Shown: one piece after another, positions 1 through 7,822 of the stretch | Layout: each line of letters starts with the position of its first letter | Position numbering within the stretch: the stretch's first letter is position 1 | From: Nonomuraea coxensis DSM 45129 | GTDB lineage: Bacteria > Actinomycetota > Actinomycetes > Streptosporangiales > Streptosporangiaceae | Direction of reading: 5' to 3' | NCBI RefSeq assembly: GCF_019397265.1 | Contig: NZ_CP068985.1 | Span: forward strand, 1,240,001-1,304,000 | DNA: 64,000 nt | Translations under genes and position numbers: made by a program | The notes under the pieces: generated by a model | The model's database searches: none | What the model saw: the letters and a program-made list of their open reading frames with translations, nothing else | What the model was told of the DNA's origin: nothing

Positions 1-427
1 TGGTGGCGGCCAGCTCGCCGGGCACCTCCTCGACGTAGCCCTCCTGGGGGTAGAAGGCGAAGCGGAGCCGCCCGTCCTCGATCCAGAGGAAGTTGTCCAG
101 GCCCTTGACGTCGAGGTAGGCGTGGGCGACGACGCGGGTGCCGGCCGACAGCGGCGCCAGGATCTCCTCCGACCACGCGAGGTCGCCCAGGGTCTCGACG
201 ACGAGCGTCCAGCCGCCGATCGCCGTGAGGCCGAAGAAGTGGCCGCGGTCGCCGAACCTGCGGCGGGCCTCGTCCTCCAGCTCCTTGAGCGTCATGGGCA
301 CGAGATCCTCCGGCCGGCCGCCCAGCCGGGCCGTGACCTGCTCCGGGGTCAGGTCGCGGACGTAGGTGAGCCCGTAGGAGCCCGCGAGCAGGGGATAGCT
401 CTCCTCGGAGAGCCAGTCGGCGATCAT
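1..427 (-). CDS. DUF6461 family protein (C-terminus beyond window)
   Basis: The reading frame starts at ATG 427 and runs off the left edge, giving about 142 residues. The fragment has the DUF6461 pattern as I know it: an N-terminal WLSEESYPLLAG segment, a RDLTPEQVTARLGG motif, then GGWTLVVET, PLSAGTRVV and DNFLWIEDGRLRF blocks. No enzymatic motif, signal peptide or membrane segment is visible, so it is probably a soluble protein of unknown role. It lies 30 nt upstream of nothing it obviously belongs to: the next gene on the same strand (PTS EIIC) ends at 458. A second, more divergent protein of similar plan lies at 60250-60906. Family assignment is from memory of the motif pattern. Confidence 0.7.
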   Translation of the reverse strand, partial: MIADWLSEESYPLLAGSYGLTYVRDLTPEQVTARLGGRPEDLVPMTLKELEDEARRRFGDRGHFFGLTAIGGWTLVVETLGDLAWSEEILAPLSAGTRVVAHAYLDVKGLDNFLWIEDGRLRFAFYPQEGYVEEVPGELAAT

Positions 428-457
428 TGCGCCATCCTGGCAGTCACGGCCGACATT

Positions 458-1774
458 TCAGGTCTCGCCCGAGTCGAGGTCCGGTTCGGGCTCGCGGCCC
501 GGGGTCATGATGTCGAGCCTGCGGATCAGGAACGTGAACACGGCGTAGTAGACCACCCCGTAGACCACGCCCAGCAGGAGGATGCCGGGCACGTTCTGGG
601 TGTTGGACTTGCTGGCGTTGAGCAGCATGTCGAGCAGGCCGGCGGAGAAGCCGAAGCCGAGCTGCCCGCCGATGAGCGTGGTCAGCGCCATCGCCAGCCC
701 GGTCAGCAGCGCGTGCACCACCAGCAGGAGCGGCGCCACGAAGATGAAGGCGAACTCGATCGGCTCGGTGATGCCGGTGACGAACGACGCCAGCGCCGCC
801 GACAGCATGATGCCGCCCACCGTGGCCCGCCGGTGCCTGGGCGCGGCCCGCCACATGGCGAGCGCGGCGGCCGGCAGCGCGAACATCATGATCGGGAAGA
901 AGCCCGCCATGAACTGCCCGGACTGCGCGGCGCCGCCGAAGTAGCAGTTCCAGTCGCCGACCAGCACCCGGCCGCCCACCTCGCACTGCGGGACGACGTA
1001 CCAGACCACCGAGTTGACGAAGTGGTGCAGGCCGAGGGGAATGAGCAGGCGGTTGACCACGCCGTAGATGCCGGTGCCGACCGGGCCGAGCGCGGTCAGG
1101 GCCTCGCCGGCGTGCCGGAACCACTCGCCGATGACCGGCCACAGCCAGCCGAAGAGCACGCCGATGAGCAGCGCCACGATGGAGGTGATGATCGGGACGA
1201 AGCGCCGTCCGCCGAAGAACGCCAGCCAGGTGGGCAGCTTGATCCGGTGGAAGCGCTGCCAGAGCAGCGCCGCGACCAGGCCGATCACGACGCCGCCGAG
1301 CACCCTCGTGGGGTTCTGCATGCCGTAGTTGATGATCTCCCGTACGCCGCCCTGGGCCGGGAGTTCCTTGATGGAGACGGTGTCCCTGATGTCGGAGCCG
1401 AAGAACATGACCTTGGTGACCCGGTCGAAGACCAGGTAGCCGACCACGGCGGCGAGCGCGGTGGAGCCGTCGGACTTGCGGGCGAAGCCGATGGCCACGC
1501 CGACGGCGAACAGCAGCGGCAGGTTCTCGAACAGCGCGCCGCCGGCCGCGGCCAGCACCTCGGCGACCGCGCTCATCCAGGACAGGCCGGCGACGTCGGC
1601 CAGGCCGCCGGGCTCGGCGCCGTTCGAGCCGAGCATGTCGGGCTGGCCGAAGCGCAGCAGCAGGGCGGCGGCGGGCAGGGCGGCGATGGGCAGCATCAGC
1701 GAGCGGCCCATCCGCTGCAGCACGGACATGACGCGCGCGAACGGCGAGGGCCGGGCGGCGGCGGTCTCGTTCAC
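458..1774 (-). CDS. PTS N-acetylglucosamine-type EIIC permease
   Basis: Membrane permease domain of a glucose/GlcNAc-family phosphotransferase system. About 438 residues with many hydrophobic segments (for example LMLPIAALPAAALLLRFG, FAFIFVAPLLLVVHALL) and the EIIC signature stretch TGITEPIEFAF. It has no EIIB or EIIA domain; those are separate genes at 3770 and 4018. I chose GTG 1774 because a GGAGGAA ribosome site sits 7 nt before it; the longer frame to 1801 would bury that site. It is read after dasR with a 60-nt gap, so the two probably share the divergent promoter with the DasR-type palindrome at 2623. Substrate is inferred from the linked NagB-II, DasR and NagZ genes. Confidence 0.88.
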   Translation of the reverse strand: MNETAAARPSPFARVMSVLQRMGRSLMLPIAALPAAALLLRFGQPDMLGSNGAEPGGLADVAGLSWMSAVAEVLAAAGGALFENLPLLFAVGVAIGFARKSDGSTALAAVVGYLVFDRVTKVMFFGSDIRDTVSIKELPAQGGVREIINYGMQNPTRVLGGVVIGLVAALLWQRFHRIKLPTWLAFFGGRRFVPIITSIVALLIGVLFGWLWPVIGEWFRHAGEALTALGPVGTGIYGVVNRLLIPLGLHHFVNSVVWYVVPQCEVGGRVLVGDWNCYFGGAAQSGQFMAGFFPIMMFALPAAALAMWRAAPRHRRATVGGIMLSAALASFVTGITEPIEFAFIFVAPLLLVVHALLTGLAMALTTLIGGQLGFGFSAGLLDMLLNASKSNTQNVPGILLLGVVYGVVYYAVFTFLIRRLDIMTPGREPEPDLDSGET

Positions 1775-1834
1775 CGGGCGTTCCTCCGGGGGTGGGAGCA
1801 CCGGGCTTCCGGCAGTCTGGGGAGCTCGGGGGCC

Positions 1835-2575
1835 TCAGCCCCGTCGTACGGGCATCTCGAGCATGGTGCGGAGCTGGTAGCGGTCGGCGCGGTAGGTGGA
1901 CACGCCCAGCTCCGCGCAGACGCCGCCGGAGAACGACCGGCGCTGGAGCAGCAGCACGGCCCCGCCGCGCGGCAGCTTCAGCAGGTCGGCGTCGCTCGGG
2001 TCGGCGATGCCGCCGTCGATGGTGAGCTCGCCGGCGTCCATGACGAGGCCGTAGCGGCGCTCCAGCAGCTCGTAGAGCGACTTGTCCGACAGGTCGTGCT
2101 CGGCCAGGCCGGGGGCGAGCTTGACCGGGATGTGGGCCCGTTCGATGGACAGCGGCTCGCCGTCGGCGGTGCGCAGGCGCTCGATGAAGTGCACCTCCTC
2201 GCCCGGCTGGATGCCCAGCTCCTTGGCGAGGTGGGCGCTGGCGCGCACCACGCGCCGGTCGAGGTCGCGCGAGCCCGGCACCATGCCGCGGGCCCGCATG
2301 TCGTCGCTGAACGAGGTGAGCTGCAGCGCCAGCTCGATCTTCGGCCGAGCCACGAAGGTGCCCTTGCCCGGCACCCGGTGGAGCCGGCCCTCGGAGACGA
2401 GATGGTCGACGGCCTGCCGGACGGTCATCCTGGACAGGCCGAAGCGCTGGCACAGCTCGCGCTCGGACGGGATGGCCGCGCCGATGCTGAGCTCGTTGCT
2501 GTCGATGAGGTCCAGCAGGATCTCGCGGAGCTGGAAGTATTTGGGCACCGGGCTGTCCGGGTCGATGTGGGCCAC
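1835..2575 (-). CDS. dasR: GntR/HutC-family regulator, DasR/NagR type
   Basis: Transcription factor of 246 residues. Residues ~10-75 are a winged-helix GntR domain (PSERELCQRFGLSRMTVRQAV, then LHRVPGKGTFVA); the rest is a UTRA effector domain. DasR/NagR proteins bind aminosugar phosphates and repress or tune GlcNAc uptake and chitin genes in actinomycetes. The start is GTG 2575, preceded by GGGAGGA at good spacing. It is divergent from the NagB-II/EIIB/EIIA set and cotranscribed with EIIC. The palindrome between the divergent starts carries DasR-like half-sites, which suggests autoregulation together with control of the whole island. Orthology to DasR itself, rather than to a local paralogue, cannot be settled here. 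Confidence 0.88.
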   Translation of the reverse strand: MAHIDPDSPVPKYFQLREILLDLIDSNELSIGAAIPSERELCQRFGLSRMTVRQAVDHLVSEGRLHRVPGKGTFVARPKIELALQLTSFSDDMRARGMVPGSRDLDRRVVRASAHLAKELGIQPGEEVHFIERLRTADGEPLSIERAHIPVKLAPGLAEHDLSDKSLYELLERRYGLVMDAGELTIDGGIADPSDADLLKLPRGGAVLLLQRRSFSGGVCAELGVSTYRADRYQLRTMLEMPVRRG

Positions 2576-2622
2576 GGGATCCTCCCCTCGTTCCGTGCCA
2601 CGGGATGGGCTATGGTTCGTAC

Positions 2623-2644
2623 TGGTCTAGTCCGGACTAGACCA
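2623..2644. promoter_or_regulatory. Perfect 22-bp palindrome, putative DasR/NagR operator
   Basis: Left arm TGGTCTAGTCC (2623-2633) is followed directly by its exact reverse complement GGACTAGACCA. The outer parts match the known DasR-responsive element pattern TGGTCTAGACCA, so the site can be read as two overlapping operators. It lies in the 126-bp space between dasR (start 2575) and the NagB-II gene (start 2702), 48 bp from the dasR start, where it could block both promoters. Confidence 0.8.
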
Positions 2645-2701
2645 CAGGTCGCGAAAGACGGTCAAGCCCGATCCCGTACCAGTTGAAGGATGAGCCCACC
2701 G

Positions 2702-3736
2702 ATGACCACGAAGATGCGCAGCGAGATCGCCGAGCAGCCGGCCGCGCTGCGGGCCACACTGGACTCCCTGCTCCCCAGGATCGGCGAGGTGAGAGCGGTG
2801 GGCGAACGCACCCGTCAACTGCTGTTCATCGCGCGTGGCACCTCCGACAACGCAGCAGTTTACGGCCGCTACCTCGTCGAATCACACGCAGGGCGGCTCT
2901 CCGCGCTGGCCGCGCCGTCGATCGCCACCACCTACCGGCGCAAGCTGGACCTCGACGGAGTGCTGGCCGTGGCCATCTCCCAGTCGGGACGCACCGAGGA
3001 GATCGTGGAGACGCTGGCCTGGGCCAAGGACTGCGGGGCGGCGGCCGTCGCCGTCACCAACGGCGGCCCGGACAGCCCGCTCGCGCAGGCTGCCGACGTG
3101 GCGCTGTGCACCGAGGCGGGGGAGGAGAAGGCCGTCCCGGCGACGAAGACGTACACGACGCAGCTCGCCGCGCTCGCGGTGCTGGCGCTCGGCCTCGGCG
3201 CCGACGTGGACCAGGACGACCTGCGGCGGGTCCCCGACGCGGTGGAGAAGCTGCTCGGCGAGCCCGGCGACCTGGACGCCGTGGTCGAAGGGCTGCTGGA
3301 CAAGCCGGGCGTGGTCGTCTCCGGCCGCGGCCTCGCGTTCTCGACCGCGCTGGAGACCGCGCTCAAGCTCAAGGAGGCCTGCTACCTGCACGCCATGGGC
3401 CTCTCCTACGCCGACCTGCTGCACGGCCCCATCGCCGTCGTGGACGCCGACACCCCGGCGCTGCTGGTCGCCGCCGAGAACAGCCCGACGCTGCCCGGCA
3501 CGGTGGCGCTGGCCGAGCGGGTGGTGGCCGCGGGGGCGGCGGCGTACACGATCGGTGGCGGCGAAGGGCTGGCGCGGGCGGGCACGGCCGCGCTCAACGG
3601 CCCCGACCTGCCCGAATGGGTGGCCCCGATGGGGCTCATCGTGCCGGGGCAGCTCCTCACCGAGGCGCTGGCCAGGCGGCTCGGCGTCGACCCCGACGCG
3701 CCGCGCGGCCTGAACAAGGTCACCCAGACGGACTGA
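2702..3736 (+). CDS. SIS-domain isomerase, NagB-II-type glucosamine-6-phosphate deaminase
   Basis: About 344 residues with two tandem SIS sugar-isomerase domains. Visible motifs are LFIARGTSDNAAVYG and AISQSGRTEEIVE in the first domain and VSGRGLAFSTALETALKLKEA with a HAMGLSYADLLHGP block in the second. This is the isomerase half of GlmS without the glutamine amidotransferase domain. Such proteins convert glucosamine-6-phosphate to fructose-6-phosphate and ammonia. I chose ATG 2702 because GAAGGA lies about 11 nt before it; ATG 2690 overlaps that ribosome site. It opens the divergent operon with EIIB and EIIA, so its product would use the sugar phosphate made by this PTS. An AgaS-like activity on another amino sugar is possible. 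Confidence 0.85.
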   Translation: MTTKMRSEIAEQPAALRATLDSLLPRIGEVRAVGERTRQLLFIARGTSDNAAVYGRYLVESHAGRLSALAAPSIATTYRRKLDLDGVLAVAISQSGRTEEIVETLAWAKDCGAAAVAVTNGGPDSPLAQAADVALCTEAGEEKAVPATKTYTTQLAALAVLALGLGADVDQDDLRRVPDAVEKLLGEPGDLDAVVEGLLDKPGVVVSGRGLAFSTALETALKLKEACYLHAMGLSYADLLHGPIAVVDADTPALLVAAENSPTLPGTVALAERVVAAGAAAYTIGGGEGLARAGTAALNGPDLPEWVAPMGLIVPGQLLTEALARRLGVDPDAPRGLNKVTQTD

Positions 3737-3769
3737 TCTAGCCTGGTCGGCAGGAGCTAGGGAGGCCGG

Positions 3770-4006
3770 ATGGCGGCGGATGTGAACGCGATCATCGCCG
3801 GGCTGGGCGGGGCCGACAACATCATCGAGATCGAGCCCTGCATCACCCGGTTGCGGACAGAGGTGCACGACGCGACCAAGGTCGACCAGGCCGCGCTGCG
3901 GGCGGCGGGCGCGCACGGCGTCATGGCCGCGGGCAACGTGGTCCAGGTCGTCGTCGGGCCGGAGGCGGACACCATAGCCAGCGACATCGAGGACATCATC
4001 GGCTAA
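3770..4006 (+). CDS. PTS EIIB domain protein, glucose/GlcNAc type
   Basis: Single-domain EIIB of 78 residues. The phosphocysteine is Cys24 in the family motif IEPCITRLR. It accepts phosphate from EIIA and passes it to the sugar bound by EIIC. AGGGAGG precedes ATG 3770. It starts 33 nt after the NagB-II gene and 11 nt before EIIA, consistent with one operon. Separate B, A and C polypeptides are the usual actinomycete arrangement for GlcNAc uptake. Confidence 0.92.
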   Translation: MAADVNAIIAGLGGADNIIEIEPCITRLRTEVHDATKVDQAALRAAGAHGVMAAGNVVQVVVGPEADTIASDIEDIIG

Positions 4007-4017
4007 GGGCGAGGACC

Positions 4018-4464
4018 ATGACGACTGTTCTCGCCCCGGTCGAGGGGGCGGCCGTGGGGCTGGCAGCCGTGCCCGACCCGGTGTTCTCCGCGGGCCTGGT
4101 CGGTCCGGGAACGGCCATCGACCCGCTGCGGGGGCCCGGCAAGGCCGTGGCCCCCATAGCGGGAAAAATCATGAAACTGCATCCGCACGCGTACGTCATC
4201 GTGGGGGACGACGGCAAGGGCGTGCTGGTGCACCTCGGCATCGACACCGTCCAGCTCAAGGGCCGGGGCTTCCGGCTGCTGGCCGCCGAGGGCGACCGGG
4301 TGAGCGCGGGACAGCCGGTCGTCGCGTGGGACCCGGCGGCCGTCGAGGCGGGCGGCCGCTCGCCGGTCTGCCCCGTGGTGGCGCTGGACGCGACGAACGG
4401 GGCGGTGACGGGCCTCGCCGAGGGGGCAGTGCATGTGGGGGATGAGCTCTTCCGATGGGACTGA
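4018..4464 (+). CDS. crr: PTS glucose-type EIIA component
   Basis: Cytoplasmic phosphocarrier of 148 residues. It carries the two conserved histidines of EIIA-Glc: His57 in HPHAYVIV and the phosphorylated His72 in GVLVHLGIDTVQLKG. It takes phosphate from HPr (4590) and hands it to EIIB (3770). The start ATG 4018 follows the EIIB stop by 11 nt and has a weak GGCGAGGA site. In actinomycetes this protein also has regulatory roles, but nothing in this sequence shows which apply here. The crr name is used in the broad family sense. Confidence 0.9.
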   Translation: MTTVLAPVEGAAVGLAAVPDPVFSAGLVGPGTAIDPLRGPGKAVAPIAGKIMKLHPHAYVIVGDDGKGVLVHLGIDTVQLKGRGFRLLAAEGDRVSAGQPVVAWDPAAVEAGGRSPVCPVVALDATNGAVTGLAEGAVHVGDELFRWD

Positions 4465-4559
4465 CCTTTGGGACCGCGGCTGCCGGGAAAGCGACACAAT
4501 AGGCACGGCCCCCGATTTCGCCCCCCGGTCGGCGGGTTCATCGCGACGCGCGTCCGGCG

Positions 4560-4575
4560 ACTGGTCCGGACCGGC
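4560..4575. promoter_or_regulatory. Possible second DasR-type operator before ptsH
   Basis: ACTGGTCCGGACCGGC contains the 10-bp palindrome GGTCCGGACC and matches the 16-bp DasR consensus ACTGGTCTAGACCAGT at 12 positions. It ends immediately before the ptsH ribosome site (AAGGAGGAG), so a bound repressor would cover the start of the ptsHI message. The two central mismatches make this weaker than the site at 2623. Confidence 0.45.
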
Positions 4576-4589
4576 AGAAGGAGGAGTCG

Positions 4590-4853
4590 ATGGGTGAGCG
4601 CAAGGTCACCGTGGCGGCGGAGGTGGGGTTGCACGCCCGTCCCGCGGCGACGTTCGTCCAGCGGGCCATGAAGGCCCCCATGGACATCACGGTGACGAAG
4701 ATGAACAGTGCCAAGGCCCCGGTCAGCGGCAAGAGCATCCTCGCCATCATGGCGCTGGACGTCCGCCAGGGCGAGACCGTGGTGATCAGCGCGGAGGGCG
4801 AGGGCTCGGAAGACGTCCTCGACGAGCTGGCCGAGATCGCCGGCACGCCATGA
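4590..4853 (+). CDS. ptsH: Phosphocarrier protein HPr
   Basis: General PTS phosphocarrier of 87 residues. The active His15 is in the motif GLHARPA, and Ser49 in GKSILAIMALDV aligns with the regulatory Ser46 of Bacillus HPr. It receives phosphate from enzyme I and passes it to EIIA. A strong AAGGAGGAG precedes ATG 4590. Its stop overlaps the start of ptsI by 4 nt (ATGA), so the two are translationally coupled. It is separated from EIIA by about 125 bp, which contains the candidate operator at 4560 and probably a separate promoter. Confidence 0.96.
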   Translation: MGERKVTVAAEVGLHARPAATFVQRAMKAPMDITVTKMNSAKAPVSGKSILAIMALDVRQGETVVISAEGEGSEDVLDELAEIAGTP

Positions 4854-6511
4854 ACCTGCGGGGGGTGGGGGTCAGCCCGGGCTTCGGGCACGGCCCCGCT
4901 TATGTGCTCTCCGTCTCGGTGCCCGAACCCCCCGAGGGCGCAACGTACACAGGCGAGGCGGAGCAGGAGAAGGAGCGCGCGATCACCGCGCTCACGCAGG
5001 TCGCGGGCGAGCTGGAGGCGCGCGGCCACCGGGCGGGCGGCGAGGCCGAGGAGATCCTCAAGGCCCAGGCGCTGATGGCCGAGGACCCCGGCCTGGTCGT
5101 CCGGGTGCGCTCGCTGATCGACCGCGGCCTGGCCGCGCCGCGAGCCGTCTACGAGGCCTTCGCCCGCTACCGGGAGGTGCTCGCCGGGTCCGGCGGCTAC
5201 CTCGGCGAGCGGGCCGCCGACCTCGGCGACGTCAGGGACCGCGTGATCGCGGTGCTCTACGGCATCACCATGCCGGGGCTGCACGGGGCGCCGGCGGAGC
5301 CGTACGTGCTGGTCGCCCGCGATCTCGCGCCCGCCGACACCGCGCTGCTGTCGCGCGAGCACGTGGCCGCCTTCGTCACCGAGGAGGGCGGCCCCACCAG
5401 CCACACGGCGATCCTGGCGAGGGCGCTCGGCGTGCCCGCCGTCGTCGCCTGCCCGGGCGCGACCGGCATCAGGCCGGGAGCGCGCGTGCTGGCCGACGGC
5501 ACCTCCGGCGAAGTACGCGTCGAACCCGCCGAGTCCGACGTCGCCGAGGCGGTCAGCGCGAACGCCGTGCGCCGGGCCGCGTACGCGCAGGCCGAGGGGC
5601 CGGGCCGGACCGCCGACGGCCGTCCGGTGCCGCTGCTGGCGAACGTGGGCGGCCCCGCCGAACTGGACGCCGCCGTCGCGGCGGGCGCCGAGGGCATCGG
5701 GCTCTTCCGCACCGAGTTCCTGTTCCTGAACCGTACGGAGCCGCCCGGCGTGGAGGAGCAGGTGCCGGTCTACCGGGCGGCGGCGCGGGCGTTCCCCGGC
5801 GGCAAGGTGATCGTGCGCACCCTGGACGCGGGCGCGGACAAGGCGCTGGCGTTCCTGCCGGTCCCGCCGGAGCCGAACCCGGCGCTGGGCGAGCGCGGGG
5901 TGCGCCTGTTCCGGCGCTACCCGCAGGTCATGGAGGCGCAGCTCGACGCGCTCGCCGCGGCCGGCGACCTCATGGTGATGGCGCCGATGGTGGCCACCGC
6001 CGAGGAGGCCGAGTGGTTCACGCGCGCGTGCCGCTCGCACGGCATCGCGCAGGCCGGCGTGATGATCGAGATCCCGTCGGCCGCGCTGCGCGCCGGTGAC
6101 CTGCTGAGCTCGGCCGACTTCGTCTCGATCGGCACCAACGACCTCTCCCAGTACGCCTTCGCCGCCGACCGTCAGCTCGGCGCGGTGAGCGCGCTGCAGG
6201 ACCCGTGGCAGCCCGTGCTGCTCGACCTGGTCGCGCTGACCGCGACGGCCGCGCGGGAGGCGGGCAAGGCGTGCGGGATCTGCGGCGAGTCGGCCGCCGA
6301 TCCGGCCATGGCCTGCGTGCTCGTCGGGCTCGGCGCCACCACGCTGTCGATGGGGGCGGGGGCTCTGCCCGGCGTGCGGGCGGCGCTGGCCGCGCACACG
6401 TCCGACGAGTGCCGGCTGGCCGCCGACGCCGCGCGGGACGCCGTCACGGCGGTCGAGGCGCGGGCCGCGGCGCGGGCGTACCTGCCCGCGCTCGGGCGTC
6501 TCGGTGTCTAG
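4850..6511 (+). CDS. ptsI: PTS enzyme I (PEP-protein phosphotransferase)
   Basis: Transfers phosphate from phosphoenolpyruvate to HPr and so powers all PTS sugar uptake. The 553-residue length is normal. The phosphohistidine is His185 in EEGGPTSHTAILAR. The C-terminal PEP-binding barrel shows GLFRTEFLFL, a VMIEIPSA block, DFVSIGTNDLSQY and the catalytic Cys region GICGESAADP. The start overlaps the ptsH stop (ATGA). Together with the linked EIIA, EIIB and EIIC genes it completes a GlcNAc phosphotransfer chain within 6 kb. Confidence 0.96.
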   Translation: MNLRGVGVSPGFGHGPAYVLSVSVPEPPEGATYTGEAEQEKERAITALTQVAGELEARGHRAGGEAEEILKAQALMAEDPGLVVRVRSLIDRGLAAPRAVYEAFARYREVLAGSGGYLGERAADLGDVRDRVIAVLYGITMPGLHGAPAEPYVLVARDLAPADTALLSREHVAAFVTEEGGPTSHTAILARALGVPAVVACPGATGIRPGARVLADGTSGEVRVEPAESDVAEAVSANAVRRAAYAQAEGPGRTADGRPVPLLANVGGPAELDAAVAAGAEGIGLFRTEFLFLNRTEPPGVEEQVPVYRAAARAFPGGKVIVRTLDAGADKALAFLPVPPEPNPALGERGVRLFRRYPQVMEAQLDALAAAGDLMVMAPMVATAEEAEWFTRACRSHGIAQAGVMIEIPSAALRAGDLLSSADFVSIGTNDLSQYAFAADRQLGAVSALQDPWQPVLLDLVALTATAAREAGKACGICGESAADPAMACVLVGLGATTLSMGAGALPGVRAALAAHTSDECRLAADAARDAVTAVEARAAARAYLPALGRLGV

Positions 6512-6532
6512 ATTCTGGATACCTTTGGAGTC

Positions 6533-7822
6533 ATGCTGCGACGACGGATCGGTACGACGGGCCTGCTCGTGATCGCTCTCACCGCGTGCGCCGGCGGCGG
6601 CGGCACGGCGGGAGCGACCCCGACGGGGGGCAAGGCCGCCCCGCCCGCCCCGAGCGCGAGCCCGTCCGCGTCGCAGCCCGACCCGGTGGCCAGGACCCTG
6701 GCCAGGCTCAGCGTCGAGGAGAAGGTCGGCCAGCTCTTCATGCCGGTCCTCTACGGCACCACGGCCACCTCCTCCTCCGGCGAGAACCAGACCCGCTACG
6801 GCGCCGCGACCCCGGCCAAGGTGGTCGCCCGCTACCACCTTGGCGGCGTGATCCTGTTCCCGCAGAACGTCAAGAGCGTCTCCCAGGTCGTCGGCCTGAC
6901 CAACGGCCTGCAGCGGGCCTCGAAGGAGGTGCCGCTGCTGATCGGCACCGACCAGGAGAACGGCCTGGTCTCCCGCATGTCGGCGCTCATGACCGACTTT
7001 CCGGGCGCGTCCGTGATCGGCGCGGCCGGGGACCCGGCGCTGGCGCGGAAGGTCGCCGAGGCGACCGGCGCTGAGCTGCGGGCGCTCGGCGTCAACCTCG
7101 ACTTCGCGCCGGTGGCCGACGTCAATGTCGATCCGCGCAACCCGGTCATCGGGCCGCGGGCGTTCGGCAAGGATCCGCAGCGGGTGGCGAAGATGGTGGC
7201 GGCGTCGGTGAAGGGCTTCGCCGACGCGGACGTGGCGGCCACCGCCAAGCACTTCCCCGGCCACGGCGACACCTCCGTGGACAGCCACACCGGGCTGCCG
7301 GTGATCAAGCACACCAAGGCCGAGTGGGAGCGCATCGACGCGCCGCCGTTCAAGGCCGCCATCGGGGCCGGGGTGGACGCCGTCATGAGCGCCCACATCG
7401 TCTTCCCCAAGCTCGACCCGTCGGGTGACCCGGCGACGCTGTCCAAGCCGATCCTGACCGGGCTGCTGCGGCAGAAGCTCGGCTTCGACGGCGTGATCTC
7501 CACGGACGCGCTCAACATGGCCGGGGTGCGCCAGAAGTACAACGACGGCGAGATCGCGGTGCGCGCCGTGCTGGCCGGCGCCGACCTGCTGCTCATGCCC
7601 AACGACCTGCCGAAGTCCTACCGGGCGGTGCTGGCGGCGGTGCGGTCGGGCCGCATCAGCGAGCGGCGCCTCGACGAGTCGGTCACCCGGCTGCTCAAGC
7701 TCAAGCAGGCCAAGGGCTACCTGACCGAGGCGCCGGTGGCCTCCGCGAGCCGCGCGGACGACGTGCTGCGCTCCGCCGAGCACCGCAGGCTCGCGACGCG
7801 CGTGAAGTCCGCGGCGGGCTAG
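6533..7822 (+). CDS. nagZ: GH3 beta-N-acetylglucosaminidase, NagZ-like lipoprotein
   Basis: Secreted glycoside hydrolase family 3 enzyme of 429 residues. The N-terminus has a lipobox-like LLVIALTACAGGG (Cys ~20) and a Pro/Ser/Ala-rich spacer. The catalytic barrel carries the NagZ signature KHFPGHGDTSVDSH, in which the His/Asp pair acts in catalysis, and FDGVISTDALNM, whose Asp is the nucleophile region. It would release GlcNAc from cell-wall or chitin fragments outside the membrane. It follows ptsI by 22 nt, so it is likely in the same operon and supplies the substrate of the PTS encoded upstream. Its stop overlaps the convergent next gene. Confidence 0.88.
   Translation: MLRRRIGTTGLLVIALTACAGGGGTAGATPTGGKAAPPAPSASPSASQPDPVARTLARLSVEEKVGQLFMPVLYGTTATSSSGENQTRYGAATPAKVVARYHLGGVILFPQNVKSVSQVVGLTNGLQRASKEVPLLIGTDQENGLVSRMSALMTDFPGASVIGAAGDPALARKVAEATGAELRALGVNLDFAPVADVNVDPRNPVIGPRAFGKDPQRVAKMVAASVKGFADADVAATAKHFPGHGDTSVDSHTGLPVIKHTKAEWERIDAPPFKAAIGAGVDAVMSAHIVFPKLDPSGDPATLSKPILTGLLRQKLGFDGVISTDALNMAGVRQKYNDGEIAVRAVLAGADLLLMPNDLPKSYRAVLAAVRSGRISERRLDESVTRLLKLKQAKGYLTEAPVASASRADDVLRSAEHRRLATRVKSAAG

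Noticed and set aside
122..2686. 854-codon open frame opposite the EIIC and dasR genes
   Set aside because: It is a high-GC codon-bias shadow; it has low-complexity Arg/Gly/Ala/Gln/His sequence, while the other strand encodes recognisable proteins.
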